In this document: positions 1 to 7,647 of the stretch, piece after piece
Layout of the letters: each line of letters starts with the position of its first letter
Numbering within the stretch: position 1 is the stretch's first letter
Origin: Mycobacteriaceae bacterium
Lineage (GTDB): Bacteria; Actinomycetota; Actinomycetes; Mycobacteriales; Mycobacteriaceae
DNA length: 7,734 nucleotides
Reading direction: 5' to 3'
Assembly (NCBI GenBank): GCA_019242135.1
Contig: JAFAWC010000109.1
Coordinates: forward strand, 1 to 7,734
The notes under the pieces: generated by a model
What the model was told of the DNA's origin: nothing
The model's database searches: none
The model's input: the letters and a program-made list of their open reading frames with translations, nothing else
Translations under genes and position numbers: made by a program

Positions 1-1137
1 CGAGAAGAAGCTCCGCCACGGCAGGTACTCGCCGAACGGCTGCACGATCTGCTTGTCATGGCGGTCCTGCGGTCCGTGGACCGGATCCCAGACGATCACC
101 GTGTTGGTGGACGCCGGATTGTCGGCGGAGAAATCGGGTCGCTGCAGTACGGCGCCGACGAGGATCGGTGCGCGAATGACCGCTGCAGCAGTAGTGATCT
201 CTTGCGCGGCATCTGGATTGATGATCGGGTCGATGTCTGACGAGTTCTCCGGCCAGATCACGAGCTGGGGTTGAGGAGCTTGGCCCACCCGCACGTCGTC
301 GGCCAGGTGCACGGTCTCGCGGACGTGGTAGTCGAGTACCGCACGACGCTGGGCGTTGAACTCCAATCCCATCCGGGGAACGCTGCCCTGGACTGCGGCG
401 ACGTTGATGATCCGGTTAGCGTCGGCGCCCGTGCCCGACTGGCGAACGCCCGGCCAGGTGCCCGCGACGGCGACCAGCACCGCGCAGATACACAGGCCGG
501 GCAACACCACGCGGGGTGGGACGTCGCCGCGGTGTCGCCACCAGTGGGACACCTCGGCGGCCAGCGCGAACACGCCGAACCCGGCCAACGTCACCCCGAA
601 AGAAAGCAATGGCACACCGCCGAGCCGGACAACCGGCAGCATGGGCCCGTCGGTCTGGCCAAAAGCGACGACTCCCCACGGGAATCCACCGAAGGGGACC
701 GTGCACTTCAACCATTCGGCCGCAGCCCACAGGGCAGCGAACCAGATCGGCCAGCCGTGCAGTCGCCGGACGGTTACGGCGGCTACTCCGAACAGGCCCG
801 GAAACACCGCCTGTAGACCGGAGAGCGCCAACCACGGGACGGCGCCGACCAGTTGGCCGGTCCACGGCAGCAGCGGGACATAAAACGCCAAGCCGAACAG
901 AAAGCCGTACCCGAACCCGCCGATCGGTGTCGTGGACTCCCGCATGAGCACCCACGCGAGCACCGTGAACGCGATGATCGCGCAGTACCACCGTCCGAAC
1001 GGAGGGAAGCTGACCAGCAGCAGCAGACCTGCGGCGATCGCCGCGCTGAGCGCGGGCACCCGGTCGACGACGCCCCGGCCGAGCCGATGCGCCGGCTGCG
1101 CGTCGACGACCCCGGTGTCGCGGCCTTCGTCAGCCAT
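1..1137 (-). CDS. lnt: Apolipoprotein N-acyltransferase Lnt, 3' end cut off by the window edge
   Basis: Lnt transfers a fatty acid from phospholipid to the N-terminal amine of the diacylglyceryl cysteine of lipoproteins, in the cytoplasmic membrane, with its nitrilase-like domain on the outer face. I read 379 codons from the ATG at 1137-1135 to the left edge without a stop. Residues about 30-230 are hydrophobic with several membrane segments and carry the family-type stretch VPFGGFPWG (147-155). The nitrilase domain starts near residue 243. WPENSS places the catalytic Glu at E297, and [13 protein letters not shown] places the catalytic Lys at K362, a spacing close to that of E267 and K335 in E. 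coli. The catalytic Cys lies beyond the window. The start overlaps the amidohydrolase stop by 8 bases, with GCGAGG a few bases upstream as a possible ribosome site. In M. tuberculosis Lnt is fused to the Ppm1 mannosyltransferase; whether it is here cannot be seen. Confidence 0.93.
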   Translation of the reverse strand, partial: MADEGRDTGVVDAQPAHRLGRGVVDRVPALSAAIAAGLLLLVSFPPFGRWYCAIIAFTVLAWVLMRESTTPIGGFGYGFLFGLAFYVPLLPWTGQLVGAVPWLALSGLQAVFPGLFGVAAVTVRRLHGWPIWFAALWAAAEWLKCTVPFGGFPWGVVAFGQTDGPMLPVVRLGGVPLLSFGVTLAGFGVFALAAEVSHWWRHRGDVPPRVVLPGLCICAVLVAVAGTWPGVRQSGTGADANRIINVAAVQGSVPRMGLEFNAQRRAVLDYHVRETVHLADDVRVGQAPQPQLVIWPENSSDIDPIINPDAAQEITTAAAVIRAPILVGAVLQRPDFSADNPASTNTVIVWDPVHGPQDRHDKQIVQPFGEYLPWRSFFS

Positions 1138-2719
1138 AGATGACCTCGCCGCGGTGCACGGTGCGGAGGCATCGCGGCAGCGGCTCGTCCTCGTCCAGCC
1201 TGGGCAACGCGGGCACTCGCGACCTGGGATCCGTCGACCATCGCTGCACGGCATCGGCGGGCGCGGTCACCGCAAGCGGTCCGCTGTCCCAGACCGCGTA
1301 CGAGGCGGGAGCACCGGGTACCAGTGTGCCGGTCACTCCGTCGCGCACCCCGCCGGCCCGCCACGCCCCGCGGGTAGCTGCCGCGAACGCGGCCCGCACC
1401 GAGATCGCGCTTCCCGGTGTGCGATGGTGAGCCGCGGCCCGCACGGTCGCCCACGGGTTCATGCTCGTCACCGGGGTGTCAGAGCCGAACGCCAGAGGCA
1501 CGCCTTGGGATGCCAACAGCGCCAACGGGTTCAGTCGCCGGGCGCGCTGGGGGCCCAAACGGTCGGCGTACATGCCGTCATCGCCTCCCCACAGATTGTC
1601 GAAACCCGGTTGCACGCTCGCGATCACGCCCCACGATCCCAGCTGGGCGGCCTGCTCTGCGGTGATCATCTCAACATGCTCCAACCGGTGACCACATGTC
1701 GCGACCGCGGCGACTCCGCACCGTTTCACGGCACCCGCGAATGCCTCGACGGCCGCGGCCACCGCAGCGTCACCGATCACGTGGAATCCCGCCGGGATAC
1801 CGGCTTGCGTGCAGGCGTGCACGTGTGCGGCGACCGCGGCCGCATCGAGATAGCAATTGCCGCAGTGGCCCGCGTCGGCATAGGGCTCGCTGAGCCACGC
1901 GGTGCGCGAGCCCAGTGCGCCGTCGACGAACAAGTCCCCGCCAAGCCCACGGGCGCCGGTCACCGCCAGTACAGCGGTGGCCTCATCGGGGCTCGTCACT
2001 GCCTGGCCCCAGTAGCCGACCACCTCCACGCCGTGGTCGGTGTCGCGAATCTCCTGCCAGTCGAGGTGTCCACCGATATCGGGCCCGGCGCATTCGTGCA
2101 CGCAGACGACACCCAGCGCAGCCGCGGCGTCGAGCGCGGCGGTGCGTGCCGTGGCTCGCTGAGCCGGCGTGAGCGTGGCGCGCGCGACGGCACGCACGCG
2201 GTGATGCGCATCGGCGGTCAACGGGTCTTGCGGACGAAAACCGGCGTGGTCGGCGAGGCCGGCGGCCAACCGGCGCAGCGCCGACGAGGCGCCAGCCGAG
2301 TGGACGTCGACGCGTGCCACGTACGCGGGCCGGTCGCCGACCGCAGCGTCGATCTCGTCGGTGCTCGGCGCGGCCGGTCGCGGCCACGCCGACTCGTCCC
2401 AGCCGTGGGCCCACAGCAGCCCGTCCGGATGAGCGCGGGCGTACTCGCCGATCAATTTCAGGCAATGCTCGCGCGACGTCGCGGCACGCAGATCCAGGCC
2501 CGTCAGCGACAGGCCGGTGCCGGTGAGATGGACATGACTGTCGACGAACGCGGGCGCCACGAACGCGCCACCCACGTCGACGATCTCGGCGTCGGGAAAC
2601 TGGATGCGGCCGAGGTCGTCGCTGCCCAGCCACGCGATGCGGCCGTCCCGGACGGCCAGCGCGGTGGCGTCGAGGTGGGTCGGGCTGTGCACCCTCGCCC
2701 CGACCAACAGTGAGGTCAC
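1130..2719 (-). CDS. Amidohydrolase-3 (YtcJ/NfdA-like) family metal-dependent hydrolase
   Basis: This 529-residue protein has the layout of the amidohydrolase-3 (YtcJ-like) branch of the amidohydrolase superfamily. These are cytosolic TIM-barrel enzymes that hydrolyse amide or related bonds using bound metal; the substrate here is unknown. A small N-terminal beta domain (about 1-55) leads into the metal motif DSHVH (H62, H64). The family signature DGALGSRTA is at 266-274, followed by FHVIGD (H313), HRLEHVE (344-350) and FGSDTPV with the catalytic Asp candidate D414. The C-terminal segment returns to the beta domain ([15 protein letters not shown], about 464-478). The position just before the DG signature, where I expect a metal-bridging Lys in many relatives, is D262. 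The start is GTG at 2719, 4 bases after the fxsA stop, with no clear ribosome site, so translational coupling is likely. The gene ends 8 bases inside lnt. No signal peptide is visible. Confidence 0.85.
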   Translation of the reverse strand: MTSLLVGARVHSPTHLDATALAVRDGRIAWLGSDDLGRIQFPDAEIVDVGGAFVAPAFVDSHVHLTGTGLSLTGLDLRAATSREHCLKLIGEYARAHPDGLLWAHGWDESAWPRPAAPSTDEIDAAVGDRPAYVARVDVHSAGASSALRRLAAGLADHAGFRPQDPLTADAHHRVRAVARATLTPAQRATARTAALDAAAALGVVCVHECAGPDIGGHLDWQEIRDTDHGVEVVGYWGQAVTSPDEATAVLAVTGARGLGGDLFVDGALGSRTAWLSEPYADAGHCGNCYLDAAAVAAHVHACTQAGIPAGFHVIGDAAVAAAVEAFAGAVKRCGVAAVATCGHRLEHVEMITAEQAAQLGSWGVIASVQPGFDNLWGGDDGMYADRLGPQRARRLNPLALLASQGVPLAFGSDTPVTSMNPWATVRAAAHHRTPGSAISVRAAFAAATRGAWRAGGVRDGVTGTLVPGAPASYAVWDSGPLAVTAPADAVQRWSTDPRSRVPALPRLDEDEPLPRCLRTVHRGEVIYG

Positions 2720-2723
2720 CGGG

Positions 2724-3179
2724 CTACGACGGTGAGCGCGGAAGGGCAGCTGGTTCGACGTCGACGACGTCGATGACCTCGCCGTCGATGTAGTCAGGCC
2801 GCCGGTAAGCGATCAGCGGCGCCCGCCGGGCGACAAGGGCCGCAACGGCCGGACGAGCGACCACGCGGACAGGCGGCAGCAACAGGAGCACTCCAAGTGC
2901 GGTCGTGACGACGCCCGGGATGACGACCAGCACGGTGCCGAGTGCGATCAGCGCGCCGTCGGTAAGCGCGCCGCGCGACGTGTCGAACCCGGCCCGCAGC
3001 CGGCGCATCTGCCGTTTCATCTGCGCACCGGCAAGCACAGTTCCGGCACCCAGCGTGGCAAGCAACAGCAACACAGTCCAGCCTGCACCGATTGAGGCGA
3101 CCAACGCGATGACCGCCGCCAGCTCGACGACGACGTACACGAGGAACCACCGCAACACCATGTGATTCAAACGTGTCAT
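2724..3179 (-). CDS. fxsA: FxsA family cytoplasmic membrane protein
   Basis: This is a 151-residue membrane protein of the FxsA family. In E. coli, overproduced FxsA relieves exclusion of phage T7 by the F plasmid; its normal role is not established. Hydrophobic segments lie at about 8-30, 33-52 and 76-102. Between the second and third is a basic and polar loop with the family-type pattern QMKRQMRRLRAGFD (53-66), then a short polar stretch before the third segment. The hydrophilic tail holds an acidic IDGEVIDVVDVE run (131-142), which resembles the 'GEVIE' tail common in the family. The ATG at 3179 is preceded by AGGA about 13 bases upstream. A second in-frame ATG seven codons in (3161) has no such site and is less likely. 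The gene begins 15 bases after the upstream PPOX gene stops and sits in the same operon. Confidence 0.88.
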   Translation of the reverse strand: MTRLNHMVLRWFLVYVVVELAAVIALVASIGAGWTVLLLLATLGAGTVLAGAQMKRQMRRLRAGFDTSRGALTDGALIALGTVLVVIPGVVTTALGVLLLLPPVRVVARPAVAALVARRAPLIAYRRPDYIDGEVIDVVDVEPAALPRSPS

Positions 3180-3194
3180 CGTGCGTGCGGGTTC

Positions 3195-3593
3195 CTAACC
3201 CGCGGGATGGACTTCGGGTTTGATTTCCAGGGCGGCATGCACCTTGTCGATACCACCGCGCAGAACCGTGTGAGCGTAGAACCACCAGGCGTGATACCAG
3301 TAACGCCGGAGGATGGCGTTGTAGACCTTTCTGGTCTCCGACTTGGGCAGCACCCGGGCCACGGCCTCGACGGCGTCGCTCTTGGGTTTGCCCAACGACC
3401 CGGATTTGGCGAGCGTGACCCGCGGGTTGTTGCGGATCCGCTTGATTTTCCACGACTCGTCATCGGTGATCACCAGCAGACGATCGCCGTCGCGCGTCGC
3501 CCAGACCGCCGACGGCTTAGCCCGGCCGTCCTTGGTGAACGTCGTCAGCAGCACATACTCGGAGCCGGCCACGTCGTCGAATGTCGGGGGCAT
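3195..3593 (-). CDS. PPOX-class probable F420-dependent protein, Rv2061 family (copy 1, downstream)
   Basis: This 132-residue small split-barrel protein is of the pyridoxamine-phosphate-oxidase-like class. It most resembles the Rv2061c group (the TIGR03666 type), which is presumed to bind the deazaflavin F420 or a flavin; the substrate is unknown. Visible features are YVLLTTFTKDGRAKPSAVW (13-31), the barrel strand GDRLLVIT (36-43), SWKIKRIRNNPRVTLA (47-62) and RGG near 112-114. About half of its residues match the gene directly upstream. It differs in an aromatic-rich stretch (RYWYHAWWFYAH, 97-108) that the paralogue lacks. The start could be GTG at 3596 (4-base overlap) or ATG at 3593 (1-base overlap, TGATG). 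I chose ATG because AAGG lies 7 bases before it and only 4 before the GTG. No membrane segment or signal peptide is evident. Confidence 0.87.
   Translation of the reverse strand: MPPTFDDVAGSEYVLLTTFTKDGRAKPSAVWATRDGDRLLVITDDESWKIKRIRNNPRVTLAKSGSLGKPKSDAVEAVARVLPKSETRKVYNAILRRYWYHAWWFYAHTVLRGGIDKVHAALEIKPEVHPAG
3522..3551. repeat. 30-base exact direct repeat, copy in the downstream PPOX gene
   Basis: This stretch is identical base for base to 3905-3934 in the adjacent paralogue. On the minus strand it is exactly ten codons for LLTTFTKDGR, a conserved strand-turn segment of the fold. Flanking sequence has diverged at many third positions. It is a remnant of gene duplication within coding sequence, not a mobile repeat. 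Confidence 0.85.
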
Positions 3594-4000
3594 CACGGGA
3601 CCTTCAGCTCGAGTCCAACGTTTTTTCGCATGCCGCCGCGCACATACTTGCTGAACAGGTTGAACAGCTTGCCAACCAGCCCGTACCGTTTGCCGATCGC
3701 GTCGTACACGAGCGCGGTCTGCGACTTGTCCAGAATGCTTGCTTCGGCCTCGATGGCCTCGCTCTTCGGCGCGCCGCGCATGTCACACACGGCGAGCGTG
3801 ACGCGCGGGGTGTTACGGATGCGCTTGACCTTCCAGGAGTCTTCTTCGGTGATGACCAGCAGCCGGTCGCCGTCCGGCGCGGTCCAGATCGGCGTCGGCT
3901 TGGGCCGGCCGTCCTTGGTGAACGTCGTCAGCAGGATGTATCGGGCCGCGGATAGCTCGGCGAAGGTCGGTGCCACCGGTTCAATGTATCGGTCGGTCAC
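3593..4000 (-). CDS. PPOX-class probable F420-dependent protein, Rv2061 family (copy 2, next to cobN)
   Basis: This 135-residue protein is the tandem paralogue of the next gene downstream and has the same split-barrel architecture. It has YILLTTFTKDGRPKPTPIW (21-39), GDRLLVIT (44-51), SWKVKRIRNTPRVTLA (55-70), PKSEAIEAEA (78-87) and YVRGGMRKN (119-127). In M. tuberculosis the single gene Rv2061c lies beside cobN, and this copy is in the equivalent place. The family is expected to be a cytosolic F420- or flavin-using redox enzyme; I see no residue set that fixes the cofactor. The GTG start at 4000 shares GTGA with the cobN stop, so translation is probably coupled. No in-frame ATG lies near the N-terminus. 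The two copies share an identical 10-codon block at LLTTFTKDGR, which points to a duplication inside the operon. Confidence 0.88.
   Translation of the reverse strand: MTDRYIEPVAPTFAELSAARYILLTTFTKDGRPKPTPIWTAPDGDRLLVITEEDSWKVKRIRNTPRVTLAVCDMRGAPKSEAIEAEASILDKSQTALVYDAIGKRYGLVGKLFNLFSKYVRGGMRKNVGLELKVP
3601..3605 (-). promoter_or_regulatory. Ribosome binding site (GAAGG) deciding the start of the downstream PPOX gene
   Basis: On the minus strand GAAGG lies inside the last codons of the upstream PPOX gene. It stands 7 bases before the ATG at 3593 and only 4 before the alternative GTG at 3596. The spacing favours the ATG. The site also indicates that the two paralogues are translated in a coupled way. 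Confidence 0.5.
3905..3934. repeat. 30-base exact direct repeat, copy in the cobN-proximal PPOX gene
   Basis: This is the partner of 3522-3551, 383 bases away in the same orientation, and encodes the same ten residues with the same ten codons. Identity at synonymous sites in a pair of proteins that otherwise match at only about half of positions could reflect gene conversion or strong codon constraint. Confidence 0.85.
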
Positions 4001-7000
4001 GCCTCGAGTTCACCCTCGGTCTCGAGCAGGACCCGCTTGAGTCCGTCAACCGTGTCAGTGCGCGGCTGTGCCCACAGGCCGCGAGCGGCCGCTTCGAGAA
4101 GCCGCTCGGCCATCCCGTGCAGTGCCCAGGGGTTGGACTCGGCCATGAACTTGCGGTTGGTGTCGTCGAGAACGTACTGCTCGGTGAGCCGCTCATACAT
4201 CCAGTCGGCCATCACGCCCGCCGTGGCGTCGTAGCCGAACAGATAGTCGACGGTGGCCGCCATTTCGAACGCCCCCTTATAGCCGTGCCTGCGCATCGCC
4301 GACATCCAGCGCGGGTTGGTCACCCGGGCGCGGAATACCCGCGCCGTCTCTTCGGTGAGACTGCGGGTGCGCACAGCGTCGTGGCGGGTGTTGTCGCCGA
4401 TGTAGGCTGCCGGGTCGCGGCCCGTCAGCGCGCGAACGGTGGCGACCATGCCGCCGTGGTACTGGAAGTAGTCGTCGGAGTCGGCGATGTCGTGCTCACG
4501 GGTGTCGGTGTTCTTGGCGGCCACCGCGATCCGCCGGTACTGGCGCCGCATGTCGGCGGCGGCGGGGGCGCCATCGAGGCCCCGCCCGTACGCGAAGCCA
4601 CCCCACGCGGTGTAAACCTCGGCAAGATCGGCGTCGCTGCGCCAGTCGCGACTGTCGATCAGCTGCAGCAGCCCGGCGCCGTACGTTCCCGGTTTGGAGC
4701 CGAAAATTCTTGTGGTGGCGCGTCGTTCGTCGGCATGCTCGGCGAGGTCTGCCTGCGCGTGGGCGCGCACGTAATTGTCATCTCCCGGCTCCTCGAGACC
4801 CGCGGCCAGGCGAACAGCGTCGTCGAGCATCGCGACAACATGGGGGAACGCGTCGCGGAAGAAACCCGAGATGCGGACCGTGACGTCGATCCGGGGCCGG
4901 CCCAGCTCGGCCAGCGGTATCGGCTCCATGCCGATCACTCGGCGCGATGCGTCGTCCCATTGCGGGCGCACACCCAGCAGCGCGAGCACTTCGGCGATGT
5001 CGTCACCGGCGGTGCGCATCGCCGATGTCCCCCACACCGACAGCCCGACCGATTGCGGCCACTCCCCGAAGTCGTCGCGGTAGCGGGCCAGCAGGGAGTC
5101 GGCGAGCGCGCTGCCCGTTTCCCAGGCCAGCCGCGACGGCACCGCCTTCGGGTCGACGGAATAGAAGTTGCGTCCGGTGGGCAGCACGTTCACCAGACCC
5201 CGAAGGGGCGAGCCCGACGGCCCGGCGGCGATGAACCGGCCGTCCAGCGCGCGCAGCACCTGGTCGATTTCGGCGGCGGTGCCTTCCAGTCGGGGCACCA
5301 CCTCGGTCGCGGCGAACCGCAGGATCGCGGCGACCTGTGGGTCGTCGGTCAGATCGTCGACCGTGGCCGCGTCCCAGCCGGTCTTCTGCAGCGCTGCGAC
5401 CAGCGCCCGGGCCTCGCCCTCGGCGGCGTCGACGGCCGCGCGGTCGGCGACATCCTCGGCGAGCCCTAGCGCCTCCCGCAGCCCGGGCAGCGACGTGCCG
5501 CCGGCCCACAGCTGACGCGCTCGCAGGATCGCGAGCACCAGGTCCAGCTGGGCGTCGGCCGCCGGTGCCGTACCGAGGATGTGCAGCCCGTCGCGGATCT
5601 GCATGTCCTTGATCTCGCACAGCCAGCCGTCGACATGCAGCAGCAGGTCGTCGAACTGCTCATCGGCCGGCCGCTCGCCGAGCCCGAGGTCGTGGTCCAT
5701 CTTCGCCGCCTGCAGCAATGTCCAGATCTGCTGGCGGATGGCGGGCAGCTTTGGCGGGTCGAGCGCCGCGATCGCGGCGTGCTCGTCGAGCAGCTGCTCC
5801 AGCCGGGCGATGTCACCGTATGTTTCCGCACGCGCCATCGGCGGGATCAGGTGGTCGACGAGCACCGCATGCGCACGCCGTTTGGCCTGCGTGCCCTCCC
5901 CCGGGTCGTTGACGAGAAACGGATAGATCAGCGGCAGATCGCCCAGCGCGGCATCGGGCCCGCACGCCGCCGACATGCCGAGGGTCTTGCCGGGCAGCCA
6001 TTCGAGGTTGCCGTGCTTGCCGAGATGGACGATGGCGTCGGCCCCAAAACCCGTTGGGGAACCGTCGCGCAGCCAGTAGTAGGCCGCCAGGTAGTGGTGG
6101 CTGGGCGGCAGGTCGGGATCGTGGTAGATGGCGACCGGGTTGTCGCCGAATCCGCGCGGTGGCTGGACCATCAGCACGACATTGCCGGATTGCATTGCCG
6201 CAATGACGATCTCGCCCGCGGGATCGCGGCTGCGGTCGACGAACAACTCGCCAGGCGGTGGCCCCCAGTGGTGCTGCACCGCTTGCTTGAATCGGCTCGG
6301 CAGCGTCTGGAACCACTCGTGGTAGTCGGCCGCCGGCACGCGGACCGGGTTGCCTTCCAGCTGGCGGGCGGTCAGCCAGTCGGGGTCCTGACCGCCGCGC
6401 TCGATCAGCGCGTGCATCAACGCATCTCCGTCCTGATCTGCGTGGTCGGAGGCGAGTCCCGGAATGTCGCCGACCTCGTAGCCGTTGTCGCGCATCGCGG
6501 CGAGCAGCGCGAGCGCGCTGGCCGGGGTGTCCAGCCCGACGGCGTTGCCGATGCGCGCGTGTTTGGTCGGATAGGCAGAGAACACGAGTGCCACCCGCTT
6601 GTCGGCGGGCGCGATGCGGCGCAGTCGAGCCTGTCTGACGGCGATGCCCGCGACCCGGGCGCACCGCTCATCGTCGGGCACATACGAGATCAGTCCGTCG
6701 TCGTCAATCTCCTTGAACGAGAACGGAACTGTGATGATGCGGCCGTCGAACTCGGGTACGGCGACCTGGGTGGCGGCGTCCAGTGGCGTGACGCCGTCGT
6801 CGTTGGCGTCCCACGCGCAACGCGCGCTGGTGAGGCACAACCCTTGCAGGATGGGGATGTCGAGTGCGGCCAGATGCGCGACATTCCAGCTGTCGTCGTC
6901 GCCACCGGCCGTCACGGTGGCCGGAACCGCTCCCCCGGCGGCCAGCACCGTCACCACCATCGCGTCGGCGGTGCCCAGCAGCCCGATCAGCTCGGGTTCG

Positions 7001-7590
7001 GCGGTGCGCAGTGACGCGCAGTACACCGGCAGTGCCCTGGCGCCGGCGCTCTCGATCGCACGGCACAGCGCCTCGACATACCCCGTGTTGCCCGCCAGGT
7101 GCTGCGCGCGGTAATAGAGCACCGCGATCGTGGGGCGGTGCGGGTCGGTTGCCGGGTCGCTCAGCACCCCCCAGGTGGGCGACGGTTCCGGCGGGGTGAA
7201 CCCGTAGCCCGTCATCAGCACGGTGTCGGACAGGAACGCGTGCAGCTGGCGCAGGTTGTCGATCCCGCCGTGGGCCAGGTATAGGTGCGTCTGCAAAGCG
7301 ATTCCGGCCGGCACCGTGGACCGATCCATCAGGTCCGCGTCGGCGGCCTGTTCGCCGCTGACCATTACCGCGGGCACACCGCTGGCCGTGACCACGTCGA
7401 TGCCATCGGTCCAGGACCGATATCCACCGAGGAGGCGCACGACGGCGATGTCTGCGTCGCGCAGCAGGTCTGTCAGCTCCGCGGTCTGGAGCCGGGCGGG
7501 GTTGGCCCACCGATATTGCGCGCCAGTCGAGCGCGCGGTGATCAGGTCCGTGTCGGAGGTCGACAGCAGCAGGACGGTCGGCTCAGGCAC
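3997..7590 (-). CDS. cobN: Cobaltochelatase subunit CobN (aerobic cobalamin pathway)
   Basis: CobN is the large, corrin-binding subunit of the ATP-dependent cobaltochelatase. It inserts Co2+ into hydrogenobyrinic acid a,c-diamide, together with AAA+ partner subunits that are not in this window. The 1197-residue length is normal for the family and the reading frame is intact. The N-terminal part (1-140) has the mycobacterial CobN pattern, with GGYRSW (55-60), GVPAVMVSGEQAAD (71-84) and YLAHGG (104-109). The CobN/Mg-chelatase H core follows, with HLGKHGNLEWLPGK (522-535), DLPLIYPFLVNDPGEG (551-566), PTGRNFYSVDP (804-814), GFFRDAFP (909-916), RIFGSKPGTYGAGL (961-974), HDIADSDDYFQYHGGM (1033-1048) and NPRWMSAMRRHGYKG (1092-1106). 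The start is GTG at 7590: an in-frame TAA lies two codons upstream and no other nearby start is evident. It is the first gene of the minus-strand operon. Confidence 0.97.
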   Translation of the reverse strand: MPEPTVLLLSTSDTDLITARSTGAQYRWANPARLQTAELTDLLRDADIAVVRLLGGYRSWTDGIDVVTASGVPAVMVSGEQAADADLMDRSTVPAGIALQTHLYLAHGGIDNLRQLHAFLSDTVLMTGYGFTPPEPSPTWGVLSDPATDPHRPTIAVLYYRAQHLAGNTGYVEALCRAIESAGARALPVYCASLRTAEPELIGLLGTADAMVVTVLAAGGAVPATVTAGGDDDSWNVAHLAALDIPILQGLCLTSARCAWDANDDGVTPLDAATQVAVPEFDGRIITVPFSFKEIDDDGLISYVPDDERCARVAGIAVRQARLRRIAPADKRVALVFSAYPTKHARIGNAVGLDTPASALALLAAMRDNGYEVGDIPGLASDHADQDGDALMHALIERGGQDPDWLTARQLEGNPVRVPAADYHEWFQTLPSRFKQAVQHHWGPPPGELFVDRSRDPAGEIVIAAMQSGNVVLMVQPPRGFGDNPVAIYHDPDLPPSHHYLAAYYWLRDGSPTGFGADAIVHLGKHGNLEWLPGKTLGMSAACGPDAALGDLPLIYPFLVNDPGEGTQAKRRAHAVLVDHLIPPMARAETYGDIARLEQLLDEHAAIAALDPPKLPAIRQQIWTLLQAAKMDHDLGLGERPADEQFDDLLLHVDGWLCEIKDMQIRDGLHILGTAPAADAQLDLVLAILRARQLWAGGTSLPGLREALGLAEDVADRAAVDAAEGEARALVAALQKTGWDAATVDDLTDDPQVAAILRFAATEVVPRLEGTAAEIDQVLRALDGRFIAAGPSGSPLRGLVNVLPTGRNFYSVDPKAVPSRLAWETGSALADSLLARYRDDFGEWPQSVGLSVWGTSAMRTAGDDIAEVLALLGVRPQWDDASRRVIGMEPIPLAELGRPRIDVTVRISGFFRDAFPHVVAMLDDAVRLAAGLEEPGDDNYVRAHAQADLAEHADERRATTRIFGSKPGTYGAGLLQLIDSRDWRSDADLAEVYTAWGGFAYGRGLDGAPAAADMRRQYRRIAVAAKNTDTREHDIADSDDYFQYHGGMVATVRALTGRDPAAYIGDNTRHDAVRTRSLTEETARVFRARVTNPRWMSAMRRHGYKGAFEMAATVDYLFGYDATAGVMADWMYERLTEQYVLDDTNRKFMAESNPWALHGMAERLLEAAARGLWAQPRTDTVDGLKRVLLETEGELEA

Positions 7591-7602
7591 CCGTTATTAG
7601 TA

Positions 7603-7606
7603 CCTC
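7603..7606 (-). promoter_or_regulatory. Possible weak ribosome binding site of cobN (GAGG)
   Basis: On the minus strand GAGG stands 12 bases before the GTG start at 7590. This is longer than the usual spacing, so the site is weak evidence. It is the only purine-rich candidate in the 64-base leader region. Initiation on a very short leader is an alternative. Confidence 0.3.
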
Positions 7607-7616
7607 AGCGGATATC

Positions 7617-7636
7617 TCGGTGGGTTGTCGGTGGGT
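7617..7636. repeat. Tandem 9-base direct repeat TCGGTGGGT with an 11-base period
   Basis: TCGGTGGGT occurs at 7617-7625 and again at 7628-7636, offset by 11 bases, about one helical turn. The second copy overlaps the TGTCGGTG element of the plus-strand promoter, so the first could be a second half-site for the same regulator. The repeat itself is read directly; a binding role is inferred. The first copy lacks the preceding TTG and so does not complete the full motif. Confidence 0.45.
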
Positions 7637-7647
7637 CGCCGTACAAT
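7625..7647 (+). promoter_or_regulatory. RecA-independent DNA-damage (PafBC-type) promoter
   Basis: TTGTCGGTG (7625-7633), eight bases, then TACAAT (7642-7647) match the described mycobacterial RecA-NDp motif tTGTCRgtg-N8-TAnnnT at every specified position. In mycobacteria this motif marks promoters switched on after DNA damage by PafBC, independently of RecA and LexA, including one recA promoter. There is no sigma-A-type -35 hexamer at normal spacing, which suits an activator-dependent promoter. The -10 element ends 7 bases before the ATG at 7655, so transcription should begin at or one base before the A, giving a leaderless message. Confidence 0.75.

Noticed and set aside
932..2713. A 593-codon plus-strand open frame opposite the amidohydrolase
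   Set aside because: It is antisense to a gene with clear metal-site motifs, is rich in Arg, Gly and His without any recognisable domain, and runs across the amidohydrolase/lnt junction. Long antisense frames are expected at this GC content.
2756..2790. GACGTC-rich, palindrome-like stretch
   Set aside because: It encodes the acidic tail of FxsA (IDGEVIDVVDVE) and is explained by Asp/Val codons; there is no reason to call it an operator.
3162..4040. A 292-codon plus-strand open frame with an internal repeat
   Set aside because: The repeat is only the antisense image of the two PPOX paralogues; the minus-strand frames carry the conserved family motifs.
3970..7014. Two long plus-strand open frames (3970-5469 and 5581-7014) opposite cobN
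   Set aside because: They are mirror frames of the intact CobN coding sequence, have low-complexity Arg/Gly/Val-rich translations, and lack a convincing start context.
7591..7601. TACTAA on the minus strand as a cobN -10 element
   Set aside because: It lacks the conserved final T, and no supporting upstream element was found, so I do not annotate a cobN promoter.
7625..7647. TTGTCG/TACAAT read as an ordinary -35/-10 sigma-A promoter
   Set aside because: The spacer would be only 11 bases, too short for a standard promoter; the PafBC-type motif explains the same bases exactly.
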